Part shown: piece by piece, positions 17,711 through 27,391 of the stretch
Numbering within the stretch: position 1 is the stretch's first letter
Layout of the letters: each line of letters opens with the position of its first letter
Origin: Methylobacterium goesingense
Lineage (GTDB): Bacteria; Pseudomonadota; Alphaproteobacteria; Rhizobiales; Beijerinckiaceae
Direction: 5' to 3'
NCBI RefSeq assembly: GCF_022179225.1
Contig: NZ_BPQL01000011.1
Coordinates: 19,757 to 83,756, forward strand
Length of the DNA stretch: 64,000 nt
The notes under the pieces: generated by a model
What the model saw: only the letters and a program-made list of their open reading frames with translations
Databases searched by the model: none
Told to the model about the DNA's origin: nothing
Made by a program: the position numbers and the translations under genes

Positions 17711-18874
17711 CTAAACCGCGACGTGATCCGCAGCCAGACGCCCCTTCGGCTGCTCCCGCACGTCGCGCCAGCGGTCGATCAAACCGTGGATCGGCTCGGG
17801 GCCCGCCACGAAGACGACGTAGTCGAAAGCTTCCGGGTCGCGGCTCGACATGAGAAGCTGGAAGTGCATGCGGAACAGGTTCCACTTGCGCCGCGCGATG
17901 ATCCGCTTCTCGATGAGATCGTCGATCTTGACGTGGATCTCCACCGGACGATGGTCCGCGGGCGCGGGCAGGTTCGAGGCGCTCAGCGGGTTGCGCTGAT
18001 GCACCGAGAGCCAATCCCACTTCGCCCGGACGTCGAGCCAGCCGATCGCGTCGCTGGCCGCCACCCTGGCAAGAGCGTCCCGGGTTTCCGTGGCCAGAGG
18101 GTCGAGGGTGATCCACGGGATCACGCTGCCGATGCTCACGAAGGAGACCGGCGTCCCGCGCGTGCCGAATTCGGGGTCGCGGGCGAGCACCCGGTCCAGG
18201 GCCTCGAGGCCGAGGAAGCTCGACGACGAATGGCCGATCACCACGATCTCGGAAGCGCCCGCCTCGGCCGCCCGGATGATGTCCGCGAAAGCGTCGAGCC
18301 TGGCACGCATGCGGGGCTCGACGCCACTGGCGTGGTCGTGGGTGAAGGCCGTGTCGTCCACGAGATGCGCCACGTAGAACGGCTTGCCCCGCGTCAGCCG
18401 CATCAGCAGGGCCAGGACCGCGTAGGCGAGGAGGGGGGCGGCGAACAGCGACCAGGGCCGGACGCTCTCCGGCAACAGGGCAAGGACAGCGGCCGCGAGC
18501 GCGAGGCTTAAGGTCAGCAGGAGCCCGTAGATGACATGGACGCCGAAGATGACCCGGGCGAAGCGTCGGGCCTCGCGCCGGAAGGGTGCGACATACCCGC
18601 AGCGCACGAGGCGCCACCACAGGGCGGGCACCTCGCGGAGCCGCCGTAGGTTCGAACGCGGGAAGCGGGCCCGGACGATGTCGTCCCAGCGCAGCAGCGT
18701 GTAGCGGGTCGCGTGCCCGTCCAGGGTGACGTCCCAGTCGAGGGCCAGATCGTCAGGCCTGCGAACGGGATCGGACACCGTGATGCTCAAGGCACGCCGG
18801 ACCGCGGCCAGCCGGCTTTCCCGCCGAAACAAGCCCCAATAGGTCTCCGGCTCGCGCGGGTCGAAGCCCGGCAT
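17711..18874 (-). CDS. Membrane protein with alpha/beta-hydrolase-like domain, unknown function
   Basis: A 387-residue protein I cannot name. The N-terminus reads as MPGFDPREPETYWGLFRRE. Two hydrophobic segments lie at about residues 107-135 and 143-160. The C-terminal part contains IVVIGHSSSSFLGLEALDR, a GHSxS nucleophile-elbow motif, and later QRNPLSASNLP and HVKIDDLIEKR. It could be a membrane-bound lipase or esterase. The frame continues upstream of this ATG for some 30 codons (SEAPSPRKRQVFY...) but has no ATG, GTG or TTG, so I keep 18874. It is 108 bp downstream of recQ's neighbour region and separate from purL. Confidence 0.7.
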   Translation of the reverse strand: MPGFDPREPETYWGLFRRESRLAAVRRALSITVSDPVRRPDDLALDWDVTLDGHATRYTLLRWDDIVRARFPRSNLRRLREVPALWWRLVRCGYVAPFRREARRFARVIFGVHVIYGLLLTLSLALAAAVLALLPESVRPWSLFAAPLLAYAVLALLMRLTRGKPFYVAHLVDDTAFTHDHASGVEPRMRARLDAFADIIRAAEAGASEIVVIGHSSSSFLGLEALDRVLARDPEFGTRGTPVSFVSIGSVIPWITLDPLATETRDALARVAASDAIGWLDVRAKWDWLSVHQRNPLSASNLPAPADHRPVEIHVKIDDLIEKRIIARRKWNLFRMHFQLLMSSRDPEAFDYVVFVAGPEPIHGLIDRWRDVREQPKGRLAADHVAV

Positions 18875-19051
18875 GTAGAAGACCTGACGTTTACGGGGCG
18901 AAGGCGCCTCTGAGGCCGGAGCGAGGGGGGATTGGGCGATGACGGGTCGTTCCGATTCGGGGGCTCACGGCCGGCGGCCGCGCCCGTCCCTACACGAAAG
19001 GCGCGCCGCGCGACGAGTGCGAAAGCGCATCAGGCGCATCCCGACCGGACC

Positions 19052-20908
19052 TCACCGCAGCGCGGGCGCATCCGCCAGGAATTCGGCGATGGCCGCGACG
19101 AAGCGCTCGCCATAGGCCTCGCGCTTCCGCTCGCCGACCCCGTGCACGGTGCGCAGCGCGTAGAGATCGACGGGTTTGGTGCGGGCCATCTCGATCAACG
19201 TGCGGTCGGGGAACACCATGAAGGCGGCGATACCCTCGGTACGCGCGATAGTGGCGCGCAGACCGCGCAGATGCTGGAACAGCGCCTCGGTGGCCGGGTC
19301 GAGGTCGAGGCTCGCGTCATCGCGGGACGCCCCACGCTTCCGGTCGCGGGGCTCGGCCACCTTCGGCTCGGGGTCGGGGCGCATCTGGATGGCCTCGCGG
19401 CCGAACAGGATCGCCTCGCCCTTATCGGTGAGCGAGAGGCCGCCGAATCCATCGCCGTTCTCAGTCACGGCGCCTGCCGCGAAGAGCTGGCGCAGCATCG
19501 CGCGCCAGGCGGCGACGGGCTTGTCGGCCCCGACCCCGAAGGTCTTCAGTGCCGTGTGGCCGTTGCGCCGGATCGTGTCGGATTCCTTGCCGTGGACGAC
19601 GTCGCAGACATAGGCCGCGCCGAAGCGCTGGCCGGTGCGCACGATGGCCGAGAGCAGCTTCTGGGCCGGCACCGTGGCGTCGATGAGCGAGACGCCCGAA
19701 CGGCAGAGGTCGCAGCGCCCGCACGGCTCGCTCGCTTCGCCGAAATAGCCGAGCAGGGACTGGCGTCGGCAGGTCGCCCCCTCGCACAGCGCGATCATCG
19801 CTTCCAGCTTGCGCCGCTCGACGCGGCGGCGCTCGTCCGGCACCTCCTTCTCGTCGATCTGGCGGCGGCGCAGCGCCATGTCGTCGAGGCCGTAGATGGT
19901 CAGCGTGTCGGCGGGCAGGCCGTCACGACCGGCGCGGCCGATCTCCTGGTAATAGCCCTCGACGTTGGAGGGCATGTCGGCGTGGCAGACGAAGCGTACG
20001 TCGGGCTTGTTGATGCCCATGCCGAAGGCGACGGTGGCGGTCATCACCACGCCGTCCTCCTGCAGGAAGGTGTCCTGGTTTCTCATGCGCGTGCCCTGGT
20101 CGAGGCCGGCGTGATAGGGCAGGGCGTTGAAGCCGTCCTTGGCCAGCATCTCGGCGAGTTGCTCGGTGCGCTTGCGGGACGAGCAGTAGATGATCCCGCT
20201 TTCGGAGCGGCGCGGGCGCAGGAAACGCTCGATCTGGCGGGTCGGGTTGTCCTTCGGCGCGAAGGTCAGGCGGATGTTCGGCCGGTCGAAGGAATGGACG
20301 AAGGCCTTGAGCTCGCGGCCCGCCGGAAACAACCGCTCGGTGATGTCGGCTCGGGTCGCCTTGTCGGCGGTGGCGGTGAGCGCGACGGTCTGGACGTTGC
20401 CCAGCGCCTCCCGGGCCCGGGCGAGGTCCCGGTATTCGGGACGAAAATCGTGCCCCCATTGCGAGACGCAATGCGCCTCGTCCACGGCGAGCCGCCGGAC
20501 GCCAGCGCCGCGCAAGGCGTCCATCAGGCCCTCCATCATCAGCCGCTCGGGCGAGACGAAGAGCAGGCGCAGGTCGCCGGCCCGGATCTGGCGCCAGGTC
20601 TCCCGGGCCGTCGCCTCGGCGACCGACGAATTCAGGGTCGCGGCGGCGACACCGAAGCCGAGCATCTGCTGCACCTGATCGTGCATCAGGGCGATGAGCG
20701 GCGAGACCACGACCGTCAGCGAGGATTCCACCAGCGCCGGTAGCTGGTAGGTCATCGACTTGCCGGAGCCCGTGGGCATCACCGCGAAGACGTCCGTGCC
20801 GTCGAGGACGGCGCCGATCACCTCGTCCTGGCCAGGCCGGAAATCGTCGTAGCCGAAGGTGGTCTTCAACGCGGCGCGAGCCTCGTCGAGGCGGCTTGTC
20901 ATGGGCAT
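19052..20908 (-). CDS. recQ: ATP-dependent DNA helicase RecQ
   Basis: A 3'-5' DNA helicase of recombination and replication-fork repair. The 618 residues contain Walker A ([12 protein letters not shown]), the DEAH box in [23 protein letters not shown], helicase motif V/VI ([27 protein letters not shown]), and the zinc-binding cysteines in CEGATC..CGRCDLC. A winged-helix region and a C-terminal HRDC domain follow ([16 protein letters not shown]). The first two methionines (20908, 20902) are both possible starts. It is monocistronic by spacing. Confidence 0.96.
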   Translation of the reverse strand: MPMTSRLDEARAALKTTFGYDDFRPGQDEVIGAVLDGTDVFAVMPTGSGKSMTYQLPALVESSLTVVVSPLIALMHDQVQQMLGFGVAAATLNSSVAEATARETWRQIRAGDLRLLFVSPERLMMEGLMDALRGAGVRRLAVDEAHCVSQWGHDFRPEYRDLARAREALGNVQTVALTATADKATRADITERLFPAGRELKAFVHSFDRPNIRLTFAPKDNPTRQIERFLRPRRSESGIIYCSSRKRTEQLAEMLAKDGFNALPYHAGLDQGTRMRNQDTFLQEDGVVMTATVAFGMGINKPDVRFVCHADMPSNVEGYYQEIGRAGRDGLPADTLTIYGLDDMALRRRQIDEKEVPDERRRVERRKLEAMIALCEGATCRRQSLLGYFGEASEPCGRCDLCRSGVSLIDATVPAQKLLSAIVRTGQRFGAAYVCDVVHGKESDTIRRNGHTALKTFGVGADKPVAAWRAMLRQLFAAGAVTENGDGFGGLSLTDKGEAILFGREAIQMRPDPEPKVAEPRDRKRGASRDDASLDLDPATEALFQHLRGLRATIARTEGIAAFMVFPDRTLIEMARTKPVDLYALRTVHGVGERKREAYGERFVAAIAEFLADAPALR

Positions 20909-21226
20909 CCTGGCCTGAAGTTGAGCGGGCGGGCCGCTGGCGGCGCCGGTGTGTCGGCGACACGCCGGACGCGTCTACACGGGCGAAGAGTCGGTGGCGG
21001 GGACGGCATAATGCCTCTGGGCATCCGAAGCGAGGAGGTCAATCACCTCGCCGAGACGGCGGCTGGCGTGTTCGAGAGCGCGATCTCGGCCGGGGAGGAG
21101 GCAGACGCCGCCCTGTTCGCGTGCCTCGATGCCGCCGAACGACCAGCAACCTCGGCGCTGGCGATCTGCGCGCCCGCTTGCGCTTATCTGCCGCGAGGAG
21201 CGTCGCTCAGTCGCCGCGTCAGCCGT
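20909..21226. other. Intergenic region between recQ and recF
   Basis: About 320 bp with no complete gene. On the plus strand an ATG at 21011, with GGGG 8 nt upstream, opens a frame beginning MPLGIRSEEVNHLAE, which resembles the first residues of VapB/Rv0623-type antitoxins (listed separately as a possible remnant). The frame then runs, without similarity, into the antisense of recF. Confidence 0.4.
21011..21130 (+). pseudogene. Possible remnant of a VapB-type antitoxin gene
   Basis: The first ~16 residues (MPLGIRSEEVNHLAET) match the style of short VapB antitoxins, which open with MAL-x-I-(K/R)-x-x-E-x-x-x-LA. After that the sequence no longer follows the family: the expected TEAV/ALE helix is absent in all three frames I checked, and there is no VapC toxin next to it. 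I read it as a decayed 5' end, or as a coincidence. Confidence 0.25.
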
Positions 21227-22354
21227 TCAGGTCTGCGCGATCCGCCCATCCGCGACCTTGACCATATCGGCGCGCCCGTCCAGTTCGCCGAACAGCGCCG
21301 GGTCCGCCCCCGTCATCCAGACCTGACCCTGCAGGGCTTCGAGGGCGTCGAACAGCCCGGCGCGCCGGCGCGGATCGAGATGGGCCGCGACCTCGTCGAG
21401 GAGAATCACCGGCGCCAGCCCGCTCATGGCCTGGACGAGGCGGGCATGGGCGAGGACGAGGCCGATGAGCAGCGCCTTCTGCTCGCCGGTGGAGGCAGTG
21501 GCGGCCGGCACGTCCTTGGGGCCGTGGCGGACCACGAGGTCGCTGGTCTGGGGACCGTTGAGCGTCCGCCCCGCCGCACGGTCGCGGGCGCGGCCCTGGC
21601 GCAGTGCCATGCGGAAACGGTCCTCCGCCTCCAGCGCCGGCCAGACCGCCACGAGGTCGTCGAGGTCGCCCTCCAGGCGCAGGCCGGCCCAGGGGAAGGG
21701 CTGGGAATCGTCGCGGCCCTCGGCGATGAGCCGGTCCAGGCGCTCTGTCGTCTCGCGACGGGCCAACGCCACCGCGACCCCGAGTTCAGCGACCTCGCGC
21801 TCGATCGCGTCGAGCCACTGGCCGTCGTTCGGCCGCTCATCCAGCAGGCGGTTGCGCGAGCGGAGCGCCCGCTCCATCGCGTTGACGCGGGCCCCGTGCG
21901 TCGTGTCGACCGCGAGCACGAGACGGTCGAGGAAGCGGCGGCGGTCGCCGGCCGGCCCTCGGAACAGGCCGTCGAGGTCCGGGGTCAGCCAGACCACGCG
22001 CAGGAATTCCGAGAAGGCCACGGGTGAGGGCGCGGTGGCGCCGTCGATTCGGCAGAGGCGGGCGGCGCGTCCGTCGAGCCCGGGCGGCTCGTAGCCGGTC
22101 CCGATCCGATGCTCGGCCTCGTCGCCCGCCAGCGTCATCGAGACCGCGAATCCGCCGGGGCCGCCGGCACGCGGCATGGCCGCGAGATCCGCCCGGCGCA
22201 GGCCGCGTCCCGGCGAGAACAGCGAGATCGCTTCCAGGAGGTTGGTCTTGCCGGCCCCGTTCTCGCCCACCAGGGCGACGAAGCGGCGGTCGACCGCGAG
22301 GTCGAGGTCGGCGTGGTTCCGGAAATCGCGGCAGATCAGACGGGTGAGGCGCAC
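21227..22354 (-). CDS. recF: DNA replication and repair protein RecF
   Basis: SMC-like ATPase that helps load RecA at gaps near replication forks. The 375-residue protein has Walker A GENGAGKTN near residue 30, the ABC signature-like TASTGEQKALLIGLVLAHARL and Walker B in PVILLDEVAAHLDP. The start codon is GTG. It is the third gene of dnaA-dnaN-recF, 61 bp after dnaN, an order conserved in many bacteria though not universal in alphaproteobacteria. Confidence 0.96.
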   Translation of the reverse strand: MRLTRLICRDFRNHADLDLAVDRRFVALVGENGAGKTNLLEAISLFSPGRGLRRADLAAMPRAGGPGGFAVSMTLAGDEAEHRIGTGYEPPGLDGRAARLCRIDGATAPSPVAFSEFLRVVWLTPDLDGLFRGPAGDRRRFLDRLVLAVDTTHGARVNAMERALRSRNRLLDERPNDGQWLDAIEREVAELGVAVALARRETTERLDRLIAEGRDDSQPFPWAGLRLEGDLDDLVAVWPALEAEDRFRMALRQGRARDRAAGRTLNGPQTSDLVVRHGPKDVPAATASTGEQKALLIGLVLAHARLVQAMSGLAPVILLDEVAAHLDPRRRAGLFDALEALQGQVWMTGADPALFGELDGRADMVKVADGRIAQT

Positions 22355-22415
22355 CCGGCTGCCCTTAGCCGATCGGCCCGGGCCTGTCTCGCTCCGCGAC
22401 GCCCGCGCGTGACGG

Positions 22416-23537
22416 TTACACCCGCATGGGCATGAGCACGTAGAGCGCGGGCGCGCCCTCGCGGTCCTGGATCAGCGTCGGAGAACCGGGATCGGCGAGC
22501 TTGAACAAGGCGGTGTCGCCCTCGAGCTGGCTCGTGATGTCGAGAAGGTAGCGGGCGTTGAAGCCGATATCGAGGGCCGGCGCGTCGTAGTCGACGTCGA
22601 GCTCCTCGGTGGCGCTGCCGGAATCCGGGTTGTTCACCGAGAGCGCGAGGCGGCCCTCCTGGACGGCGAGCTTCACCGCGCGCCCGCGCTCCGACGAGAT
22701 GGTCGAGACGCGGTCCACGGCCTTGGCGAAGACATCGCGCTCGACGGTGAGGCGCTTGTCGTTGCCCGATGGGATCACGCGCTGGTAGTCGGGGAAGGTG
22801 CCGTCGATCAGCTTCGAGATCAGCACCACGCCGCTGGCGAACTTGAAGCGGATCTTGGCCGGCGACAGGTCGATCTCGACGCTCTCGCCCCCGTCGTCCA
22901 CGAGCTTGATGATCTCGGCCACAGCCTTGCGAGGCACGATGATGCCCGGCATCTCGCGGCTGCCTTCGGGGGCGTCGATCTCGACCCGGGCGAGGCGGTG
23001 TCCGTCCGTCGCCACGGCCCGCATGCGCAGGGCGCCCTCGGACTCGATCGTGTGCAGGTAGATCCCGTTGAGGTAGTAGCGCGTCTCCTCCGTCGAGATC
23101 GCGAACTGCGTCTTCTCGATCAGGCGCTTGAGGTCGGAGGCCGCGATGACGAAGCGGGTCGGCAGCTCGCCGGCCGCGAGGTCGGGGAAGTCACCCTCGG
23201 GCAGCGCGCCCAGGGAGAAGCGCGAGCGCCCGGATCGGATCGTCATCTGGCCGGTCTCGCCGCTAGTCTCCAGGGAGACCTGCGCGCCGTCCGACAGCTT
23301 GCGCACGATGTCGTAGATCACGTGCGCGGGCACCGTGGTGGCGCCTGCGTCCACGACATCGGCGGGGATCGTCTCGGTCACCTCGATGTCGAGGTCGGTG
23401 GCGCGTAGCTCCAGGCCATTGGCGCCCCCGCGCAGCAGCACGTTGGACAGGATCGGAATCGTGTTGCGGCGCTCCACCACCCGGTGCACGTGGCCGAGCG
23501 ACCGAAGGAGGGCCGCACGCTCGACAGTCACTCTCAT
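22416..23537 (-). CDS. dnaN: DNA polymerase III beta sliding clamp
   Basis: Ring-shaped processivity clamp; 373 residues with the three-domain repeat expected. Recognisable are MRVTVERAALLRSLGHVHRVVERRNTIPILSNV at the N-terminus, ATDLDIEV, RYYLNGIYLH, ATDGHRLA and the C-terminal ALYVLMPMRV. The ATG at 23537 begins the homology; the frame upstream to 23645 is not part of the protein. It lies between dnaA and recF on the same strand with a 189-bp leader that contains a strong hairpin. Confidence 0.97.
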   Translation of the reverse strand: MRVTVERAALLRSLGHVHRVVERRNTIPILSNVLLRGGANGLELRATDLDIEVTETIPADVVDAGATTVPAHVIYDIVRKLSDGAQVSLETSGETGQMTIRSGRSRFSLGALPEGDFPDLAAGELPTRFVIAASDLKRLIEKTQFAISTEETRYYLNGIYLHTIESEGALRMRAVATDGHRLARVEIDAPEGSREMPGIIVPRKAVAEIIKLVDDGGESVEIDLSPAKIRFKFASGVVLISKLIDGTFPDYQRVIPSGNDKRLTVERDVFAKAVDRVSTISSERGRAVKLAVQEGRLALSVNNPDSGSATEELDVDYDAPALDIGFNARYLLDITSQLEGDTALFKLADPGSPTLIQDREGAPALYVLMPMRV

Positions 23538-23690
23538 GGTCTGAACTCGTGGTCTCTCGTCGGCGCTGCCGGAACGAGCGCGGCATCCGCGCTCAACCCC
23601 TCGCGTGCGCCCTGGCACCGTGGCCGCTGAACTTGGCGAAGCCACCGGGCGAACGCAAGTGCGAGAGGCCGGCTATCCCGCGGATGATTC

Positions 23691-23718
23691 GGGGCGTCGC
23701 GGGCCGCCGCGACGCCCC
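23691..23718 (-). promoter_or_regulatory. Perfect 12-bp hairpin between dnaA and dnaN
   Basis: GGGGCGTCGCGG (23691-23702) and CCGCGACGCCCC (23707-23718) pair without mismatch around the 4-nt loop GCCG. It lies 9 bp after the dnaA stop codon. No U-tract follows on the dnaA strand, so it is not a classical terminator. It could stabilise the dnaA mRNA 3' end, attenuate read-through into dnaN, or help Rho-dependent termination. Confidence 0.65.
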
Positions 23719-23726
23719 CGCGGGCC

Positions 23727-25250
23727 TCAATCCTGGAGCATGCGCTTCAGGAGTTCGACCTCGTCGTTGAGGACGTTGTCCTCGCCGATCAGCTTGTCGA
23801 TCTTGCGCACCGCGTGCAGCACCGTGGTGTGATCGCGCCCGCCGAAGCGGCGCCCGATCTCGGGCAGGGAGCGCAGGGTGAGCACCTTGGACAGGTACAT
23901 CGCGATCTGACGCGGCTTGACCACGGCGGCGGTGCGCCGCTCGGACAGGATGTCGGACCGCGAGACGTTGTAGCGCGAGGCCACAAGCTTCTGGATGTCC
24001 TCGATCTTGATGCGCTTGGGCTCGCGGTTCTTCACGAGGTCGCGGATCGCGGTCTCGGCGGTCTCCATCGTCACCGCGGTCCCCGTGAGGGTGGCGTGCG
24101 CCAGCAGCCTGTTCACGGCGCCTTCGAGGTCGCGCCCGTTGGCGGTGATCGCCCGGGCAACGTAGGTGGCCACGGTGGGGGAGACCTCGAAGTTCGGGTG
24201 CGAGACCTGCACGGCGGCCAGACGCGCCGACAGGATGGAGGCACGCAACTGCTCGTCGAGGCTGCCGATCTCGACCACGAGGCCGCCGGCAAGGCGCGAG
24301 CGTACACGCTCCTCCAGGGCTTCGAGCTCGGTGGGCGGACGGTCCGAGGCGACGACGACCTGGCGGCCGGCATCGATCAGGGCGTTGATCGTATGGCCGA
24401 ACTCGGCCTGGATCGACTTGCCCTGAATGAACTGCACGTCGTCGAGGATGAGCAGGTCGATGGCCCGGAGACGTTCCTTGAAGGCCAGGGCATTCTGGGT
24501 CTTCAGGGCATTGACGAAGCCGTACATGAAGCGGTCGGCGGTCAGGTAGATCACCCGGCGCCCGGCTTCGCGGGCCGCGTGCCCGATACCGTGGAGGAGG
24601 TGGGTCTTTCCGAGGCCGACACCGGCATGGAAATAGAGCGGGTTGTAGAGCGCGCCCTCGCCGTCGTGACGGGCGACACGCTCGGCCGCGGCATGCGCCA
24701 GGGCGTTGGAGCGACCCACGACGAAGCTCGCGAAGGTCAGGCGGTTGTCGAGGGGGGCACCGTTGAGGTCGCCGCTCGCCTCGGAGCGCAAGCCGGTGCT
24801 GATCTCGCCCTGAGACGCGACATGCGATTCGGTCTGGGACGACATCACGTTGCCGACGGCCTGGAGCCGGGCCAGCGGGCTCGCCGCGCTGCTGCCGGTC
24901 TTGGCGGGGCCGGACGCCGGACGGGCCGTGCCTGCGGCGGAGGGACCCCGCACCGACACGTCGAGGCGGGACACGGACTCGACCTCGCTACGGAAGGTCG
25001 TGAGCACGCGGTCGAGGTAGTGCGACTCGATCCAGCTCTTCAGGAATCGGGTCGGAACCGTGAGACGCGCCGTCCCGTCCACGACCTCGACCAATTCGAG
25101 CCGGGCGAACCAGCTCGCGAACACATCCTCACCCAGTTCCGCCCGCAGGCGACGCTTCACCCGAGCCCAGGCAGCCACCGTATCGGGGCCACTCACGCCG
25201 CTCATGCCCGTCTCGGCGTTGCCGGACACGCTACCGTCGACATGCATCAT
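23727..25250 (-). CDS. dnaA: Chromosomal replication initiator protein DnaA
   Basis: AAA+ initiator that binds DnaA boxes and opens the replication origin. The 507-residue product has domain I (about 20-100), a long Ala/Ser/Gly-rich linker (about 100-165), the AAA+ domain with Walker [10 protein letters not shown] at 209-217 and Walker [10 protein letters not shown], and the C-terminal DNA-binding domain with [11 protein letters not shown]. The start at 25250 (ATGATG) has GAGGAG 5-8 nt upstream. A longer frame to 25298 is unlikely. dnaN and recF follow. Confidence 0.97.
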   Translation of the reverse strand: MMHVDGSVSGNAETGMSGVSGPDTVAAWARVKRRLRAELGEDVFASWFARLELVEVVDGTARLTVPTRFLKSWIESHYLDRVLTTFRSEVESVSRLDVSVRGPSAAGTARPASGPAKTGSSAASPLARLQAVGNVMSSQTESHVASQGEISTGLRSEASGDLNGAPLDNRLTFASFVVGRSNALAHAAAERVARHDGEGALYNPLYFHAGVGLGKTHLLHGIGHAAREAGRRVIYLTADRFMYGFVNALKTQNALAFKERLRAIDLLILDDVQFIQGKSIQAEFGHTINALIDAGRQVVVASDRPPTELEALEERVRSRLAGGLVVEIGSLDEQLRASILSARLAAVQVSHPNFEVSPTVATYVARAITANGRDLEGAVNRLLAHATLTGTAVTMETAETAIRDLVKNREPKRIKIEDIQKLVASRYNVSRSDILSERRTAAVVKPRQIAMYLSKVLTLRSLPEIGRRFGGRDHTTVLHAVRKIDKLIGEDNVLNDEVELLKRMLQD

Positions 25251-25778
25251 CGCTCTCCTCGTACCGAGAGCGGAGGGCCGCCACCGGAACGTACGCACAC
25301 TTGACTGAAGTCGCGCCTCGCGAAAAACCCGCGAGACTCAGATTGCCGAACCAGAGTCAATGGCTCTGGAAGGGCTTTTGTCGATGAAACGAGCCTATCA
25401 ACAATAAGCTACGGTTCTCCTAACAACGGGACTAACGGGGACAGCACAAAAAGCGACAATTTTTGCGTGGGTTTCGCGGGCCGAGTCGAGCGTGGGCCGT
25501 CACCTGTGCACGATTCGAGCGCGACTCGACGACGTCTTGGATTTGTCGGTTCATCGTCAGATATCGTTAAGCTACAGGCGCGCCGGACGCGCGACAACCG
25601 AACAGATTGCCGGTAGCGTTAACGATTGATCTCGAAAAGCGAATCGCCCCGGCAAGGCCGAGAGGCCGCGAAGCGGCGTCCAGTGGAGGTGTGCGAACGT
25701 TCGCCTCTTGCGGCCCCATACGGCATAGCGCCGAGGACCACCGGGCGCAGCGCCTCGCGGCAACGGAAGTGGACAGGT
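25251..25778. other. AT-richer region upstream of dnaA: leader and candidate replication origin
   Basis: No gene in over 500 bp. The stretch 25380-25470 is clearly AT-richer than the rest. I found no exact DnaA box (TTATNCACA); near matches with two mismatches are at 25301-25309 and 25395-25403. There are two hairpins in the dnaA leader: CTCGCG/CGCGAG (25317-25335) and CCAGAG/CTCTGG (25351-25369). An imperfect inverted repeat pairs ATCGTTAAGCTAC (about 25563) with GTAGCGTTAACGAT (about 25612). Position between rpsT and dnaA suits an origin or complex promoter, but in several alphaproteobacteria the origin lies elsewhere. Confidence 0.4.
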
Positions 25779-25814
25779 CAAAAAACAAAAAAGCCCGGCA
25801 TCGCTGCCGGGCTT
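25779..25814 (-). terminator. Intrinsic terminator of rpsT
   Basis: On the minus strand a perfect stem AAGCCCGGCA/TGCCGGGCTT with loop GCGA (25805-25814, 25801-25804, 25791-25800) runs straight into a T-rich tract (TTTTTTGTTTTTTG type, 25779-25792). It is 25 bp beyond the rpsT stop. Confidence 0.93.
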
Positions 25815-25839
25815 CTTCAGAACATCTCGGAGGGTCGGA

Positions 25840-26106
25840 TCAGGCGGCGAGCGCCTTCACCCGCGCGGCGAGGCGCGAGACCTTCCGGGAGGCGTTGTTC
25901 TTGTGCACGATGCCGTGCTGAGCGGCCCGCATGATCTCGGGCTCGGCGGCGCGGAGGGCGGTCAGTGCGTTGGACTGATCACCGGTGGCGATGGCTTCCT
26001 CGACCTTGCGGACGAAGGTGCGCATGCGGCTGCGACGCGAGCGGTTGACCGCGGTGCGCTTCGCAATCTTGCGGGTCATTTTCTTGGCCGACACGGTGTT
26101 GGCCAT
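25840..26106 (-). CDS. rpsT: 30S ribosomal protein S20
   Basis: Small basic 16S rRNA-binding protein, 88 residues. The sequence [36 protein letters not shown] and the C-terminal [19 protein letters not shown] are typical. It has its own sigma70-like promoter upstream and a strong terminator downstream, so it is monocistronic. rpsT immediately upstream of dnaA is the usual order in Rhizobiales. Confidence 0.98.
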   Translation of the reverse strand: MANTVSAKKMTRKIAKRTAVNRSRRSRMRTFVRKVEEAIATGDQSNALTALRAAEPEIMRAAQHGIVHKNNASRKVSRLAARVKALAA

Positions 26107-26237
26107 GGGGCATCCTCGTCACGTTTGAGGCGATCGCGACGAGCCCGCGGGCTTGAGTGTCGGTGGATCGCGTGCAGGTTGTTCGGGCAATGGCGAAGCC
26201 GACGATCGCGGTGAGCGCGCCCGTCGGCGATGTGCGC

Positions 26238-26266
26238 TCTATAGACACGCGTTGCCGATCCGTCAA
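26238..26266 (-). promoter_or_regulatory. Sigma70-type promoter of rpsT
   Basis: On the minus strand TTGACG (26266-26261) is separated by exactly 17 bp from TATAGA (26243-26238). This is close to the housekeeping consensus and gives a leader of about 125 nt before the rpsT start at 26106. Confidence 0.75.
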
Positions 26267-26347
26267 CGGAACGTCATCCTGTTGTCGCCCGACCGGCGGT
26301 GAGCCCGCCGGTCGAAAGGCCGACACCCCGAGACACGAGGACACCGT

Positions 26348-27337
26348 ATGCCGAGCGAGGCGGATCAGGAACGGATCGCGCGCTATCGCCCTCTCTCGGG
26401 GATGGAGACGCCTCGGTTCTCGGGTCTGGCCAGCTTCATGCGCCTGCCGGTCATGGAACCCAGAGAGGCGCCCGGGCGAATCGATATCGGCCTCGTCGGC
26501 ATCCCGTTCGACGGCGCCACCACCAACCGGCCCGGCGCTCGCCTGGGTCCGCGCGGTGTGCGCGAGGCCTCCACCGGCACCCGGGCCCGCAATGCCGCCA
26601 CCGGCATCGCCCCGTACGATCTGGCCGCCTGCGCCGATCTCGGCGACGTGCCGGTCAATCCCGTCGACGTCGCGGCCACCGCCCGGGCGATCGAGGCGTT
26701 CTACCGGCCACTGGCCCAGGCCGGCATCGTGCCGCTCTCGGTCGGGGGCGACCATTTCGTCACCTATCCGGTGCTGCGCGCCCTCGGGCGGACGCGGCCC
26801 CTCGGTTTGATCCACATCGATGCCCACAGCGACACCGACGACGGGCAGTACGACGGCACGCGCCTGACCCATGGCACTCCCTTCCGCCGCGCCATCGAGG
26901 ACGGCGTCCTCGATCCACGCCGCATGGTGCAGATCGGCCTGCGCGGAAGTACCGATTCGGTGGACGAACTGGATTGGGCGCTGGGGCAGGGCATACGGAT
27001 CGTGCCGATGGAGGCGGTGATCGACCGCGGCCTGCCGTCGGTCCTCGCCGAGGCGCGCACCGTCGTCGGCGACGGGCCGACCTACCTGAGTTTCGACGTC
27101 GACGCCCTCGATCCCGCCTACGCGCCCGGCACCGGGACGCCGGAGATGGGCGGCTTCACGTCCCGCGAGGCGCTACAGATCCTCCGCGCCCTGCGCGGGA
27201 TCGATCTCGTCGGCGCGGATGTCGTCGAAGTCGCCCCGCCTCTCGATCCCTCCGGCGTGACGGCTCTGGTCGGCGCGACGCTCGCCTTCGAGATCCTCTG
27301 CCTCCTGGCGGAAGCCGTGGCCGCTCGGCGTGATTGA
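26348..27337 (+). CDS. speB: Agmatinase family ureohydrolase
   Basis: Hydrolyses a guanidino compound to an amine and urea; agmatine to putrescine is the usual assignment. The 329-residue protein has all manganese-binding motifs: GGDHF, IHIDAHSDT and SFDVDALDP, plus the agmatinase-like THGTPFRRA. Related enzymes act on guanidinobutyrate, proclavaminate or guanidine, so the substrate is not proven. GAGG lies 8 nt before the ATG. No other polyamine gene is nearby; a glutathione transferase gene follows after 54 bp. Confidence 0.87.
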   Translation: MPSEADQERIARYRPLSGMETPRFSGLASFMRLPVMEPREAPGRIDIGLVGIPFDGATTNRPGARLGPRGVREASTGTRARNAATGIAPYDLAACADLGDVPVNPVDVAATARAIEAFYRPLAQAGIVPLSVGGDHFVTYPVLRALGRTRPLGLIHIDAHSDTDDGQYDGTRLTHGTPFRRAIEDGVLDPRRMVQIGLRGSTDSVDELDWALGQGIRIVPMEAVIDRGLPSVLAEARTVVGDGPTYLSFDVDALDPAYAPGTGTPEMGGFTSREALQILRALRGIDLVGADVVEVAPPLDPSGVTALVGATLAFEILCLLAEAVAARRD

Positions 27338-27391
27338 CGGGGAGGGTCCGGGCGGAAACCCTGCGCGGACCTGATTCGCGGAGAACCGACC

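Noticed and set aside
18932..20743. 603-codon plus-strand frame opposite recQ
   Set aside because: Shadow of recQ; no recognisable domain.
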